This document shows, in pieces, positions 1-34,340 of a stretch of DNA of 64,000 bases; the first letter of the stretch is position 1; every line of letters begins with the position of its first letter. The position numbers and the translations under genes are program-made. This stretch comes from Silurus meridionalis (Eukaryota; Chordata; Actinopteri; Siluriformes; Siluridae): contig NC_060909.1 in assembly GCF_014805685.1 (NCBI RefSeq), positions 3,914,792-3,978,791 on the forward strand, in the 5' to 3' direction. The notes under the pieces are model-generated. The model saw only the letters and a list, made by a program, of their open reading frames with translations. It searched no databases and was not told the origin of the DNA.

Positions 1-496
1 CAATTAAAATGACCACTACTATGAAACTTCTCTAAAGGACAGGACAGTGCAAATACAATAATGGCAATGAATAATTGTGAACAAAACATGCAATCCTTTT
101 TATACCTATTCATATCCTCATTGCCTCAAGCGCACTTCAATATTTTTGTTACATTAACGTGGTCCATTTTCAGCATCGATCTGATTGATGACATAAACTA
201 CAGATGCCCATAGCTTTTACTATGAAGGGCCATAATTAAACTTGATTTAGGGCCATGGGTGAAGAAAAGGTTGCACTTTATTAATCTGCTTAACTAATGC
301 AGTTTTAATGTCAAAGCTCTAGTTCAGTGAAACTTATAGTACAATACGAAACAGTCAAATTTACGATATGAGTTCACGGCCTAATACAGATGTTCAGTGC
401 CCTTTAATGAGAGACATGAAGCTAGTCTTTATTTTATTTTTTTATGTTTCCAAAGATTTTTCTCTTCCTTTCTTTGTCTTCTCATATATAGCATTG
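1..496. other. Intron 11 of kcnq1, nothing recognised
   Basis: AT-rich non-coding sequence, downstream of exon 11 on the gene strand. No exon 12 and no clear repeat were found. A few short open frames have no family resemblance. Confidence 0.5.
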
Positions 497-790
497 CATG
501 GACAGCGCATGTAGGACATTTTGGAGACAAAGCAAGGGAGGCGAGATTGAGATAATTTGGACATGTGCAGAGGAGGGACATGAGGTATATCGGTAGAAGA
601 ATGCTGAGGATGGAGCCACCAGGAAGGAGGAAAAGAGGAAAACCAAAGAGGAGGTTTATGGATGTGGTGAAGGAAGACATGCAGGTAGTTGGGTTGAAAG
701 AGGCAGATGTAGAGGACAGGGGGGTATGGAGACAGATGATCCACTGTGGCGACCCCTAATGGAAGAAGCTGAAAGAAGAAGAAGAAGAAG
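497..790 (+). mobile_element. RTE-like LINE, 3' end fragment
   Basis: The C-terminal tail of a non-LTR retrotransposon polyprotein, 5'-truncated. Translation shows TAHVGHFGDKAREARLR, a stop where W is expected, then FGHVQRRDMRYIGRRMLRM. It continues with PPGRRKRGKPKRRFMDVVKE and ends at WRQMIHCGDP, the hallmark end of these fish LINEs. The 3' UTR is GACCCCTAATGGAAGAAGC followed by a (GAA)n tail at 770-790. Flanks near 484 and 791 share 'atatat.gcat' and could be a worn target duplication. It lies in intron 11 of kcnq1, antisense to the gene. Relatives are at 48.3, 54.7 kb and in the SINE tails. Confidence 0.85.
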
Positions 791-1842
791 ATATATGGCA
801 TGGCAGGTCAAATCAGAGGTCACCATGGTCTTGGTCTGCGGATCCTAGTTTAGTTCACTGCTAATGACAGAACATATTTTTGCAGCTGGCAAATTTTGAC
901 CAACTCAACATGATTTTAGCAACTTAAAACTTAATTTCTCAACCTTCAGATGTGCATGACATCCTTTTTGTATTTCTTAAATCAAATAAGATGTTCTATG
1001 GTTCAAATAAGCCAAAGAAATGTAACTTCCACCCTAGATAAATTTATATTTCACTTGCTAGCTTCTAACACTATCAGACCATTAGTGACCTTAAATAGCT
1101 AGCTAGCTAATTGTGTAATTCAGCACAAAGAGTCATTTTCAGAAACAGGAAAAAAAAACCCTACGGTCATTTGGGAGTCTTTAAAAAAATGTCTCAACAG
1201 CAAAAAGTCCCATGTACAATTTTGAGCCAAAGTAATGTGGAGTTTAATTTTTATTATTTTTATTTTCTTGCTGACATTGCAAAGCGTTTTGTTTAAGGTT
1301 TTGATAATTCAGGGCAATTTTGTGCCTGTTTGTGTTTATTTTTCCACCAATTTGTGCCTTTTTTTGCTCCTTACAAACTTTCCGCTTCGTTAGCATGTTA
1401 GTCAGCCAGCTCTTTGCTAACAGCATGCCATAATGTTACACAACCTCAAATTATGATCGTTCCCATTTTTTTTACAATTAGTTTAATGCTTTGTGGTTTT
1501 TGCTGTAAAAACCATGATGTTCTCAGTGGAGTTTTCATTTCCTTTATTTCTTTTTGAAACCTGTACTATGAGTATGATTGCTGTGAATAATTGCATGATT
1601 ACAGACTTGTGTTGTTGTATGCTAGGTCACTAACTAGTAATTGAGTACACCAGTGTCTAAATGTCATTACTGGTTAGATGCAGTAACAAATATTACCTGA
1701 ATCACAAACCCTGTTCATGACGTAACACAATTTTTAAGTTCTAAGCAGCACTCATGGACCATCAGTCATGTTTGAGATTGTTTTATTTCTCTGAGACTTG
1801 TAGGCAATGTGGTGCTTCTCAGATGCATGTGCTGATACTCAC
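791..1842. other. Intron 11 of kcnq1, unremarkable
   Basis: AT-rich sequence without coding signal or identified repeat. Short tandem 'agctagctagct' near 1098-1108. Confidence 0.5.
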
Positions 1843-24006
<22,164 letters not shown>

Positions 24007-24180
24007 GCTGCCTGGAGACCTATGCACGGTTGCATTAGAGGAACCGAGCAAGCAAAGTAACTTTCACTTCCCACCTGCTCGGTCTGGGTGCCAGAGATGT
24101 CCCTGAAGCGCCTTCGTTCAGAAGAACACCAGCCCTGATTGGACCTACATTAGCCAAAATTGCGCGTCTATTCTCTGCTT
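24007..24180 (-). promoter_or_regulatory. kcnq1: Probable kcnq1 5'UTR and core promoter region
   Basis: This is the sequence directly upstream of the kcnq1 start codon. It is the edge of the GC-rich island covering exon 1, and GC content falls off beyond about 24140. A minus-strand CCAAT box lies at 24138-24142, about 130 bp upstream of the ATG, and an E-box CACCTG is at 24073-24078. No TATA box is evident. The transcription start cannot be placed, and an upstream non-coding exon is possible. Confidence 0.4.
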
Positions 24181-25086
24181 TAATTAACGCTAAAATGACA
24201 TGATTCCAGCGGGATGATATGATACCAGGGGAAACTACTGAGAGCCGAAAGCAAAGTCCATGCCTGTCAAATGGAGCTCATGCTGCTCACCCCAAGGCGA
24301 AATCCCAAAACCACTTCCTATTGGAGGCACAACGCATCTACGTAGGACGCATTAGCCATGCCCTTTGTAAGGCACTTATAAAGAAATTCACTTGGAATAC
24401 AGCCTCATTCATTTCCGATGAATGACGCGTAATTCGACCAAATCCGGCATATTATTAATACCTGCAGTTCTTATCAAGATTGTCCAGTCTGTAAATTGCT
24501 TTAGGCAGAAGAATGACCAAATTTTTTGAGATTGGATATTCACATATTTGTGAAAGCCATTTGCAGGACATATTTAACAATATAGCTGCTTTCTTTTTGG
24601 ACCCATAAATCCATATCATAAAGGCTCCATTTAGGTTCCTTATCAAATCAGTCAGTAATTTATTCATCGGTTTAAGGGTTCACTTTACTAGGAATGACTG
24701 TACAGGTGGCAGAAGTGGACTGCATGAAATCCAACAGGTGAAAGATTGCACTGGGTGAGGGCATCTGCAGCAAAACATTTTCAAACCTCAGCTTGAGGAA
24801 CAATTTTTTTTTTCTCTATAACTTTGACCATGTAGTGGTGACACTAATGCACACCCAAAATAGTCTCTAAAGTTCATAAAGCAAGGTGTGCAAAGAAACC
24901 AATACAAAAGTAACATTTGTACAAGCAAAAATACTTTCTTAGAGAGGAATGCAAACTGTGAGCAGAAAAGCATTTCAGAATGTGCAACACATCAAACCTT
25001 GAGACTGATGAACTACAACGGATGATATCCATGCTCTCCAGTCACTTGAGAACAGAATTAAAGTCTACATAAGATGCTGCTTAATG

Positions 25087-25090
<4 letters not shown>
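24181..25090. other. Upstream region of kcnq1, nothing recognised
   Basis: AT-rich non-coding sequence. No open frame with family resemblance. Confidence 0.5.
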
Positions 25091-25092
<2 letters not shown>

Positions 25093-25171
<79 letters not shown>

Positions 25172-25220
25172 GTGTGTGTGTGTGTATGTGTGTTTGTGTG
25201 TGTGTGTGTGTGTGTGTATA
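25093..25220. repeat. (TA)n(TG)n compound microsatellite
   Basis: About 38 TA units followed by about 24 TG units with a few interruptions. Confidence 0.98.
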
Positions 25221-28200
25221 CAATGTGTACAGTCCGTTTAAATAATTTTCCAGCCTTGAACACATTTATAGATCAAAAGAATGTTAAAAAAATATATATT
25301 ATACTTCATACAGTATAGTTATATGTTAATGTTATGCGACTTGACTGTATATAAAAACACAAGTACTTGCTTGTGCTGTGTAGCCTATCATTTCCCCATA
25401 ATGTTTTTTTAGGATAATATTCCCAGTCTGATATTCATTGACCTTCCTTTAACCTTCTCCATGTCTGTCTTAGTGCCAAGGTTAAAAGTGTAAAACATCC
25501 TGTCCATGACCTTCATTTCATGCTAGATCATCGTTGAGAATTAAGAGAAGCATTGATTTGCTGAGCAGTGGCTTTTTATTGAAGTCGCGTAGCACCAAAG
25601 TGGTGACAGATCCTGTTGTCAGGCAGATATTGAGATAGAGAGAGATGCATACAGAGATCATCAACACTGAGGCTGCTCAGGAAATCTTACCGACATAGTA
25701 CTGGAGTCTTAATTAATCGAGTGAAGGTCAAATAGCATAGAAGGTTCCCTGATGAAATCAAAACCCAGGGTTTTTTTTACATGGAGGAAAGATGTACTGG
25801 TTATGAAACAGCTTTGTAATGGACTGTAATGATATGTAAGATTTGAATCTTAGAATATGTACTATGTAATTTCACAAAACAGTCAGATGAGACGTTCAGG
25901 TTCTGTCCTTGAGATTGTACATACAGTTACTTTTACAGCACAAAGCTTCAGCGTTCAGCTGGCATGTTATATGTGAGGCTTACAGCTTTCTATTCAAGCT
26001 TTGCAAATGCACATCGGCACATGCCCACAAATAAAACTGTGTTCTAGAAAAAAGACAGAAAGAGTGGTACTGTACATACAAGAAAAGTGTTTGGCGATCT
26101 CAGGATGCCTTAAGGTTCCAGTTACCTGCTAAAGGAAATCCGTATATGTGAGTAATATACCACACTGTTCAATCTCTGGTTAGAATTTACAACACAATTG
26201 TAGATTTAAGAAAATACATGCAAGGCTTATTGCAGATATACATCCACTGGAGTGTTAGATTTCACTTCTGTAGACTAAGCAGACTGTAATATGGCATAGC
26301 TGACAGATGACTCCATGGCTCATTGCACTGTTATATGAAGTATCTTTTGTTTAAATGGAGATATTCGAAGCAGATTGGGTGCTATGATGTACATTGTACA
26401 GCAGAGTGCAGTATTACAGCACTTAGCCTTGACCTCCATTCTATCGCTTCAATTTCAATCCTGAAAAAGTGGAACTTAAATATATCATAATAACCTATTT
26501 ATATAGTTAAATGGCATCAGTGGCATCCGTGACATAGTGTTCATGAACAATGCATGATGACTTTAAAAAAACGTCATGTTAAAATTAAATATTTATATTG
26601 TTACACAGAATCCACATGTTGTATAATATATTATGGAGGCTTTAAAATGGTTCAGAGATGTTAGAATATTTATTTATATTTGATACTAACTGAACTTGTC
26701 CTGTTATAGTCCTGTTGATGTTAAAATAATATGTAAAGGATTGCCTTTTTCCACATCAGACTCATGGAGTCTTACAAGTGGTGCATTCATTTGCAGAAAA
26801 TGATCTGAATGATTTCAGTATGTCACTTTGTGTTGCCTCTACAAAGATTTTTAATTCTTGCATCTGTTCAAGGGTTCTCGGCATTTCCCAACATGTTTTG
26901 TGTGAAAAATCAACCAGCAGTGATCCTAGCTGTACAAAGGGGCTGCAATTCCCAGCAGCTAATGTGATCTCAATAGATACTGGAGTCTTTAATTACACCC
27001 ATCTGCCACCACTCTGTTACTTGAGATCATCGAGTATCTTAACAAGGCTTGTAATTGAGGTAAAATTTGATATTGGATATTGAATGAAATACAAGAATAT
27101 TTATGTGAAATATTTATATCCAGGCTCAGTGAAACAGAAATACACGGCTTGTTTGGTGAAAAAGTCTGACATACACTTGGAATGATCTCGTAGAAATTGT
27201 AGAAATTCTCACCAAATAAAGTTCATGTAAGGTCTAACACCATGCCAAGGTATGAACACAAGCGTCTACTGTATATGTCATTTTTCTCTAACTAAATATC
27301 TCAAAGCGAGAATAAACTTGGTGAGTTATTACTGTTTTATTTTTTAAATCGATTTCACGATATTTTCATAAAAAACATGAGGTGAAAGAGGTTTCTCCGG
27401 TTATTCATAGTCCATCTGCTTGCTAAATGAAGCCACTTGGTAATTTATTAAGCATTACACTAAGGAGAATAAAAAATAGTCTGAAAGCATAACATTAAAT
27501 GTGTTTTTGATTCTAGATGGTTGTAGTAGAAAATATCTTAGACAGCCTTTGTTGTCTGGTGTAAGAAGGTCAAAATGATAGCTATCATGCCGTGCTTGAT
27601 TGATTGATTGATGGGAATGAGATTTACAGTGACACTAATCTGATTGCTATAATTAAGTAGTCCCACTACAAGGCTAGCTCTAGTTTAGTTAGCTGATAAG
27701 TTTATATTACATGCAAATTTGTAATGTTGTAATGTTTAACTGAAGCTAACAAATGTTACATTATCATATCATATATATATACATTTTAAAGGAACAGTTG
27801 GCATATGGAGGGATATTCCAGAAATTTCTTTAAAAGAAATGGGAAATTATATTTGCAATAAATTTTGACATAATCCAAACACAATTGTAAATCTCTGTTT
27901 GCATTATCGTTGGCGTTTTTAACCAACGCACAGTGACTGCCAAACTTCAAATAGAGACGCAAAGTCCATTTGCAACTGTATTTCCCGTGTCTTACGTGTT
28001 ATGAACATGTCATATTTAAATAGCAACATTAATTACCATGCCTCTCTACAAGCTGAACTGAAGGTGAAAATAGGGAAAATCTTTCTCTTTTCTCGGACAC
28101 TGACAACACCCCCTCTGGTGGAACTGCTGATGCATCAGGAGTTTTATTGTAGGGGAAAGGGGCAGCACTGAGCTTCTATGTTCCAGGTGGGGGTGGAGCT

Positions 28201-28250
28201 AATTTCAGGCCCAGAAAAAAAAGCTAGACTCTCCTTTACATGGTATTATT
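25221..28250. other. Non-coding, nothing recognised
   Basis: About 3 kb of AT-rich intergenic sequence. The longest open frame (26778-27083, plus) has no recognisable domain or splice context. A CTCF-like 'caccccctctggtggaa' sits near 28107-28123, and a short (GATT)n at 27597-27612. Confidence 0.5.
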
Positions 28251-28254
28251 GTTA

Positions 28255-28715
28255 AAACCCCAATCCCAAAAACGTTGGGTGAAATGTAAATTAAAACAGA
28301 ATGCAATGATTTAAAAGTCTCATAAACCCACATTTTATTCACAATAGATCATATCAAATCTTTAAACTGATAAAATGTACCATTTAAAGAAAGAAATAAG
28401 GTCATTTCGAATTACAACATGTCTCAAAATGTTGGGACTGGGCAATGTTTACCGCTGTTAATCATGCCTTCTTCTTTATACAACAGTCTGTATACATCTG
28501 GGAACTGAGCTGCTGTAAGACAAAAATATTGTTTTAGGAAATAAATATTGTCACATTTGTGTCTGATACAGAATTCTTGTTGTTAAAATTCTGTCATATT
28601 GAAAGATCTGGAGTGCAGGCAGGTCAGATCAGCACATGGACTCTTCTAATACAAAGTTACATGGTTTAATATATGCAGTATGCGGTTTAGCATTGTCTTA
28701 CTGAAATATGCAGAG
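28255..28715. mobile_element. Fragment of a TIR DNA transposon ('ccccaatcccaaaaacgttg' family)
   Basis: The left end reads 'aaccccaatcccaaaaacgt'. Internal text such as 'gaatgcaatgatttaaaagt', 'acatgtctcaaaatgttggg' and 'gatctggagtgcaggcaggt' follows a DNA-transposon family I recognise from many fish genomes, where the full copy is longer. No open transposase frame remains, and the right terminus is replaced by a (TTA)n tract. Confidence 0.65.
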
Positions 28716-28719
28716 CCCC

Positions 28720-28720
28720 C

Positions 28721-28765
<45 letters not shown>

Positions 28766-28790
28766 GATGCTGCTGCTGCTGCTGTTGTTA
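28720..28790. repeat. (TTA)n(TGC)n compound microsatellite
   Basis: About 15 TTA units followed by a short TGC run. Confidence 0.97.
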
Positions 28791-28859
28791 CTGATCTTGC
28801 ATACAAAGTAAAAATGCATTACAGTCTGAAATCTGCTGTTTCTAAGTGCCAAATATTTT

Positions 28860-30340
28860 ACATGTATTTATCTATTCCTTATTAAATTGATGCTGAGGCA
28901 GGGCAAAATAAGAGCAGCCATGTCAAACCTTATAAAGCCAAAGCTGCATGTTGCTGAGCCTTGGTAAAAAAAAAAAATATTAATAGAAATAAAACGCTTT
29001 TGAAATGCATGATTATTTTTTTATTCTGCATTTGAAGCCCTATTGAAATAGACCACTTGAACTGTAAGTGTGGATTGCATGATCATAGAGTTTTGCCAGC
29101 CTGAAATATTCACTCAGAGAGAAATGTAAAATACTAAAGTCACAATGCATTCATTCTACTCAAACAAGACCAATGCTTCATGCAGAACATGCAGAATATT
29201 GAAGGGTTATTGGTAAAATCACAGACTATTAGAAGCAATCTTTGTTGAGGAAAGTGTGTGTGAACTTGTTATTTTTTTTTTTACCTTGTGGTAGGGTTTA
29301 AAATCCAATCCATTGCCTAGTTATTTATAAGTAACTTAATCATGGTGACCATTTAAGTAATAGAGACTAACTGTGATGACCTGAGGGCAGAACAGCTGCC
29401 TGTATAGTTGCCTTCTTGAAAAGGATTGTCTAGACCCACAGCAGAGAAACAGCATGGCTCTAAAATACTATAAAGCCGTAACCAGTTTGTGATGCTTTGC
29501 CTGTTTGGGTCCCTTTGTGTGTTTCTAAGCTCTTGCATGATTTCCTGGTGAGAGTGACCAAATTCTTCACCACAGTACTACCACCCACTTACACATAATC
29601 TCCAGATATTACTGACCATTATATACCAATAATGCAACTTGAACCATATTTATTTAGCATATTAATAGACAAATTTCCCAGAATCTGGAACCTGGAAAGA
29701 TAAGACATGGAATCAGTAGCAAAACTAAGCTAAATAGAGCATACTGCAGCGCAAAAACTGCTATGTATCTCCAGTGCTAACGCACCACACCGTCACCTTA
29801 CAAATGTTTTACGCTTTCTACTTTGTGTCGAGGGCAGAAACATAAATTCTTCAGCAAAGACATTGTCATGAGAGGATACAGACTTTGTATAAAGTCGTCC
29901 CTCCAAGGAATTCAAGTAATCGCTTATTTTCCATAGCACTCACATCTGTTGTCCCTCAGCAAAATAAACAGAGAAAGGTCAACACCTGCTAAGGCCGCTA
30001 CAGGCTATCAGAATATGAGAATTAATTGGTAATGCTGCGTTCATAAGGGGATAACAGTAATTATTACTGAACGAGGAAAAACAATAACACTGTCCTTAGT
30101 TCAGTAATTACGGGCTGGAATTTTTGTATCGCTCAAGCAACTGTAATTTTACTGAGCAATCCTGAAAACTAGGCTTCTATGCTTCTGTCTATATAGGCAT
30201 GCTAAAGATCTAAGAAAATACTTATCTATTAAATATTGGGAAGAGCTACAGTATGTCCTCATTCCAGACAAGCTCAGGTAAAAAACTAAAAGCAGCATTC
30301 TTTTAAGGAGTGATTGTACTGGGAAGACCTTAGAAAAATG
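28860..30340. other. Non-coding, nothing recognised except an inverted-repeat cluster
   Basis: AT-rich intergenic sequence. At 30055-30155 there is a cluster of related inverted TAAT-core motifs, listed separately. Confidence 0.5.
30055..30155. promoter_or_regulatory. Candidate element: clustered inverted 'cagtaatta' motifs
   Basis: A near-palindrome 'cagtaattattactgaa' at 30055-30071 is followed by its inverted partner 'gttcagtaattac' at 30099-30111 and a looser copy 'actgtaattttactga' near 30140. Homeodomain-type TAATTA cores recur. It could be a conserved enhancer or an old MITE terminus. Confidence 0.25.
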
Positions 30341-30344
30341 CAGA

Positions 30345-30500
30345 TGTTGAACTTCTAATCAGCAGGTCGTAAGTTCAGATAACAGCTCCACCAAGCTGCC
30401 ACTGCTGGGCCCCTGAGAAAGGCCCTTAGCCCTCAAATGCTCAGTTGTATAAATAAGATGAATGTAAGTCTGGATACTGGTGTCTAATATATTCCAAACA
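30345..30500 (+). mobile_element. tRNA-type SINE, family 2 (3' part), 'caagctgccactgctgggcc'
   Basis: Contains the B-box-like 'aggtcgtaagttcagat' remnant and then 'accaagctgccactgctggg', 'cccctgagaaaggcccttag'. This SINE is abundant in otophysan fish. Other copies in this window: 37280-37500 (+), 52300-52520 (-), 55975-56165 (-) and 59340-59455 (+). Confidence 0.75.
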
Positions 30501-30880
30501 TGTAAATATAAATCATTGGACAATTTAACTTCCTATACAATTGTGTGCCAGGGGTTCCCTGGTGGTCTAGTGGTTAGGATGCTGCGCTCTCAGTGCTGCG
30601 GCCCGGGTTCGATCCCCGGTCAGGGAACCAACCCCAGCCATTAGGGTTGCACAAGCCTTAGTGCCGATCCCAAGCCCGGATAAATGGGGAGGGTTGCCTT
30701 GGGAAGGGCATCCAGCATAAAAACATGTGCCAAATCAAACATGCCGATGGTCCGCTGTGGCGACCCCTAACGGGAGAAGCCGAAAGATACAATTGTGTGC
30801 CAGTTTGGGGAAGAACAGCATATAGCTTACGATTTCAGCTGTCCCAATACTTTTGTCCAAATAATGCAAGCCCCATTATT
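30501..30880. mobile_element. Remnant of the CACTATAT-type MITE, split by a SINE
   Basis: Left part near 30515-30551 and right part 30787-30872 ('ccagtttggggaagaacag' to 'cccaatacttttgtccaaat') align with the 3' end of the better preserved MITE at 61548-61969. The first half is not recognisable. The SINE at 30552-30786 landed inside it. Confidence 0.6.
30552..30786 (+). mobile_element. tRNA-Glu-headed SINE, copy 1, with perfect 17-bp target duplication
   Basis: The head at 30556-30627 is close to a full tRNA-Glu(CTC): A box 'tggtctagtgg', B box GGTTCGATCCC at 30606-30616, closing 'cagggaa'. The body 'agcccggataaatggggagg', 'gttgccttgggaagggcatc' and the tail 'gctgtggcgacccctaacgg' then 'gagaagccgaaag' follow. 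The tail equals the 3' end of the LINE at 497-790 and 48.26 kb, so that LINE probably mobilises it. Target duplication 'atacaattgtgtgccag' at 30535-30551 and 30787-30803 shows a recent insertion. Confidence 0.95.
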
Positions 30881-32490
30881 AAGAAGTGACACATTTTTTC
30901 TAAATTCTCCTACATAATGTGAATGCATCATTAGAGACAACAAGGATGTCAGAATCATTAATTTGGTCCCTTGCTAAGAAGCAAGGGGGGAAAAAAAAAC
31001 TGTTTAGCAATTTGAGCGAAGATGCGTCAAAGACTCCCACCAAGAGAGAAAGACATCAGCATCACTCCAGAAGGTTTACATAAGAAATAAACCACTTGTA
31101 AGCCCCACTAAAGGGCAAGCTAGAGTTGTCCTGAAAAGTAAATAAAAAGTCTGCAGGGTTTTGAGCAGATAACATGAAGATTAACCTGTGCATGGCTGAA
31201 AGAAAGAGCAGCTGGGTGAAAGAAGTGGCCATAATTCCTTCCAACATAACTTTAAATACCCTCAATTTAATGCTGACATTTGAAACCAATTCACAGATCC
31301 ATACCAACAAAAAAAATCACCCACGTTCATTATTTACATATAGCTTGTTATGTTTACTCTGCAATCTGTGTATAAACTGTCTAGGTGTCTGTCTGGCATT
31401 TGGCTGGATGTTCATTCTACCTTGGAAGACACATGGTGTGTTTTAGAAGCTTCTGCTTTACTAGGATTCCAAAGTGCACAGTCAGAAAAGGTGAAAACTG
31501 TAACCAGGCTTTGAGTTACACCAAATTTTTTCAAACACCTCGAGGTGTTAATCCCAGAGTTTCTTTCTCTGCTTGGGTCTGGGTGTATTTTTGTGTGTGT
31601 GTGCACATGTGTGAATATTATTCACTGTGTGAGGCTAGGAATATGTGAACTACCATGATGCCCTCTGAGGAAAGTATGGGATATTTTTAACTCTGGCGCT
31701 GAAGCGCTTTTTTGAAATGAAGATGGTTCGTTCCCAGAAGTATCTTTGATCGACTGTGGGTTTCTAAGAGATTTCTATTGTCCATGTCTGTGTTTCGGGG
31801 AATTCAATGGGGTTTCTGTCTTTTTCGTAGCCAGAAAGCATTGATATTCAATACATTTCATGTCGAGAGTGTCAGTGGAAGGGAGGGGGGAAGCCTGCCC
31901 CCAAGGCAGTTCATAAATGTGTAGAAACCATTGAAAACACACACACACCAGCTGAAAGGAGAGAAATCCAGCACTGTCTATAAGAATACTAATGCGTTTC
32001 ATGCTCTTTTTTTTAACACCTGGAATAAATTAGAAGAAAATAGCTCTTCAGTGAGCCCTTACTTTGCTCTCTCCTCGTGGACTATAAGTGGTTTCACCTC
32101 TCCTCACCTCTCTCAGATTGTAGAAGCAATATACGTTCAGACTAATGGCTTATAAATTGTGTTTCGGTATCTGGACACAGTGTTACATAAAAGCACTTGG
32201 AAAGATGTATGTGTTTGAATTCAATTTCTTTTTGTTCCTGTTCTCCATTTTTCAGTGGCACCATGTTTAGATTGTAGTTCCAACTGCTTTCAAATACAAT
32301 TCATAGCACTAATTCGTACATTAAAGGAATTACAGCCCAGCTTTAATTTTATTACATGTAATCAAGATATTTTAGATCGCAGAGCTTAGGTAAACGTCTT
32401 GTAAGTCATTCTGATTTTTCTTGCAACATGTACAATGCAATATTATCTGAAACTTTGCTACTTTTTATGATGGCCTTCACATAAAAAACA
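30881..32490. other. Non-coding, nothing recognised
   Basis: Intergenic sequence with short open frames on both strands and no family resemblance. Confidence 0.5.
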
Positions 32491-32498
32491 TAACATGC

Positions 32499-33325
<827 letters not shown>

Positions 33326-33326
33326 T

Positions 33327-33328
<2 letters not shown>

Positions 33329-33416
<88 letters not shown>
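33329..33416. repeat. (TC)n microsatellite
   Basis: About 42 TC dinucleotides, pure pyrimidine on the plus strand. The 'ctc/ttc' continuation to 33440 makes it a long polypyrimidine tract able to adopt triplex DNA. Confidence 0.98.
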
Positions 33417-33418
<2 letters not shown>

Positions 33419-33847
33419 CCTCTCCCTCTTTCTCACTCTGTTCTCTAAGATGCTTTTATTCCACGCTGCTAAGCAAATGGGATCAGCAGATGAACTGCAC
33501 GGACTCTAAAATGACTCTGGTGAATATGCCAGTCACACACAGATCAAAGAGTGGATAGGCTTCCATCACAGAAATCAATGGTCTCAGTGGCCTTTACATT
33601 AGCAGTAGTAGAAGACGTGGCTGATGAAATCCACCACAAATAGAGGGTGATTATTAATAGTACGTGCAAAATGACACATTCAGATATAGGATGAACTAGA
33701 ACACAGTATACCTTTAACACACCGATCAAACAAATTCAGTTAAATACACAGTAGTGAACTGTCAAGGGGTAGCAAGGCCTTCTTTGCTCTTCTACATGCT
33801 ATCAGAATCAATGACTTACATTTTGATATTATTTTTATCTTTAAATT

Positions 33848-34020
33848 ATGTATAAAATTATTGCCAATAGTCTATTCTCTTCATTTGATGGCTGAAATCT
33901 AATTTGATAGAAACTCCAACATAAAATTACACTCGATGGGTCTGATCCTTGAAGCAGCGCACATGAAAAAAACCCAATGAAATGAAGAGAATAGACTATT
34001 GGGAATAATTTAATGCATAT
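33848..34020. mobile_element. Small MITE with about 38-bp inverted termini
   Basis: The left arm 'attgccaatagtctattctc' then 'ttcattt' (33860-33886) pairs with the right arm 'aaatgaagagaatagactat' then 'tgggaat' (33983-34009). Pairing extends to 'aaaatta'/'taattta' outside. About 170 bp in total. The interior 'taaaattacactcgatgg' region resembles (inverted) the start of the hAT relic at 62255, so the MITE probably derives from that family. Confidence 0.85.
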
Positions 34021-34039
34021 TCATGGACAAAAATATACT

Positions 34040-34340
34040 AAAAATAAGTCTGTGAATTTGAAGGCCTTTCTGCCCTGATGGCCCACCACTGAAATACACA
34101 GACTGTGGGATAAAAACATTATATTCATTGAAAAATCCTCTCTTAGCACGAATAACAGCTTTACACACTCTTGACATTTGGAAATTATTTTTTACAATCA
34201 TTCAGCTGAAATACTAGAGCTTTTACAAGTCTTGGACATGTGCTTGGGGTCACTGCCTTGTTGTATGGTGAAGTTAGTTCCAATTAGCCTCAGTCCAGAT
34301 GGAATTACATGCTGTTGAATTATGGAATGAAAGCCATGTT
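34040..34340 (-). mobile_element. Worn fragment of a DNA-transposon family
   Basis: Text such as 'cttagcacgaataacagctt', 'ctgccttgttgtatggtgaa' and 'cagtccagatggaattacat' matches a repeat I recognise in fish. Ends and frame are lost; strand is uncertain. Confidence 0.5.

Noticed and set aside
1..1842. kcnq1 exons 12-16
   Set aside because: Searched by eye for the conserved helix B, C and D segments; none found, so they probably lie left of the window.
30556..30627. tRNA-Glu gene
   Set aside because: Head of a SINE: followed by the SINE body and LINE-type tail and enclosed by a 17-bp target duplication.
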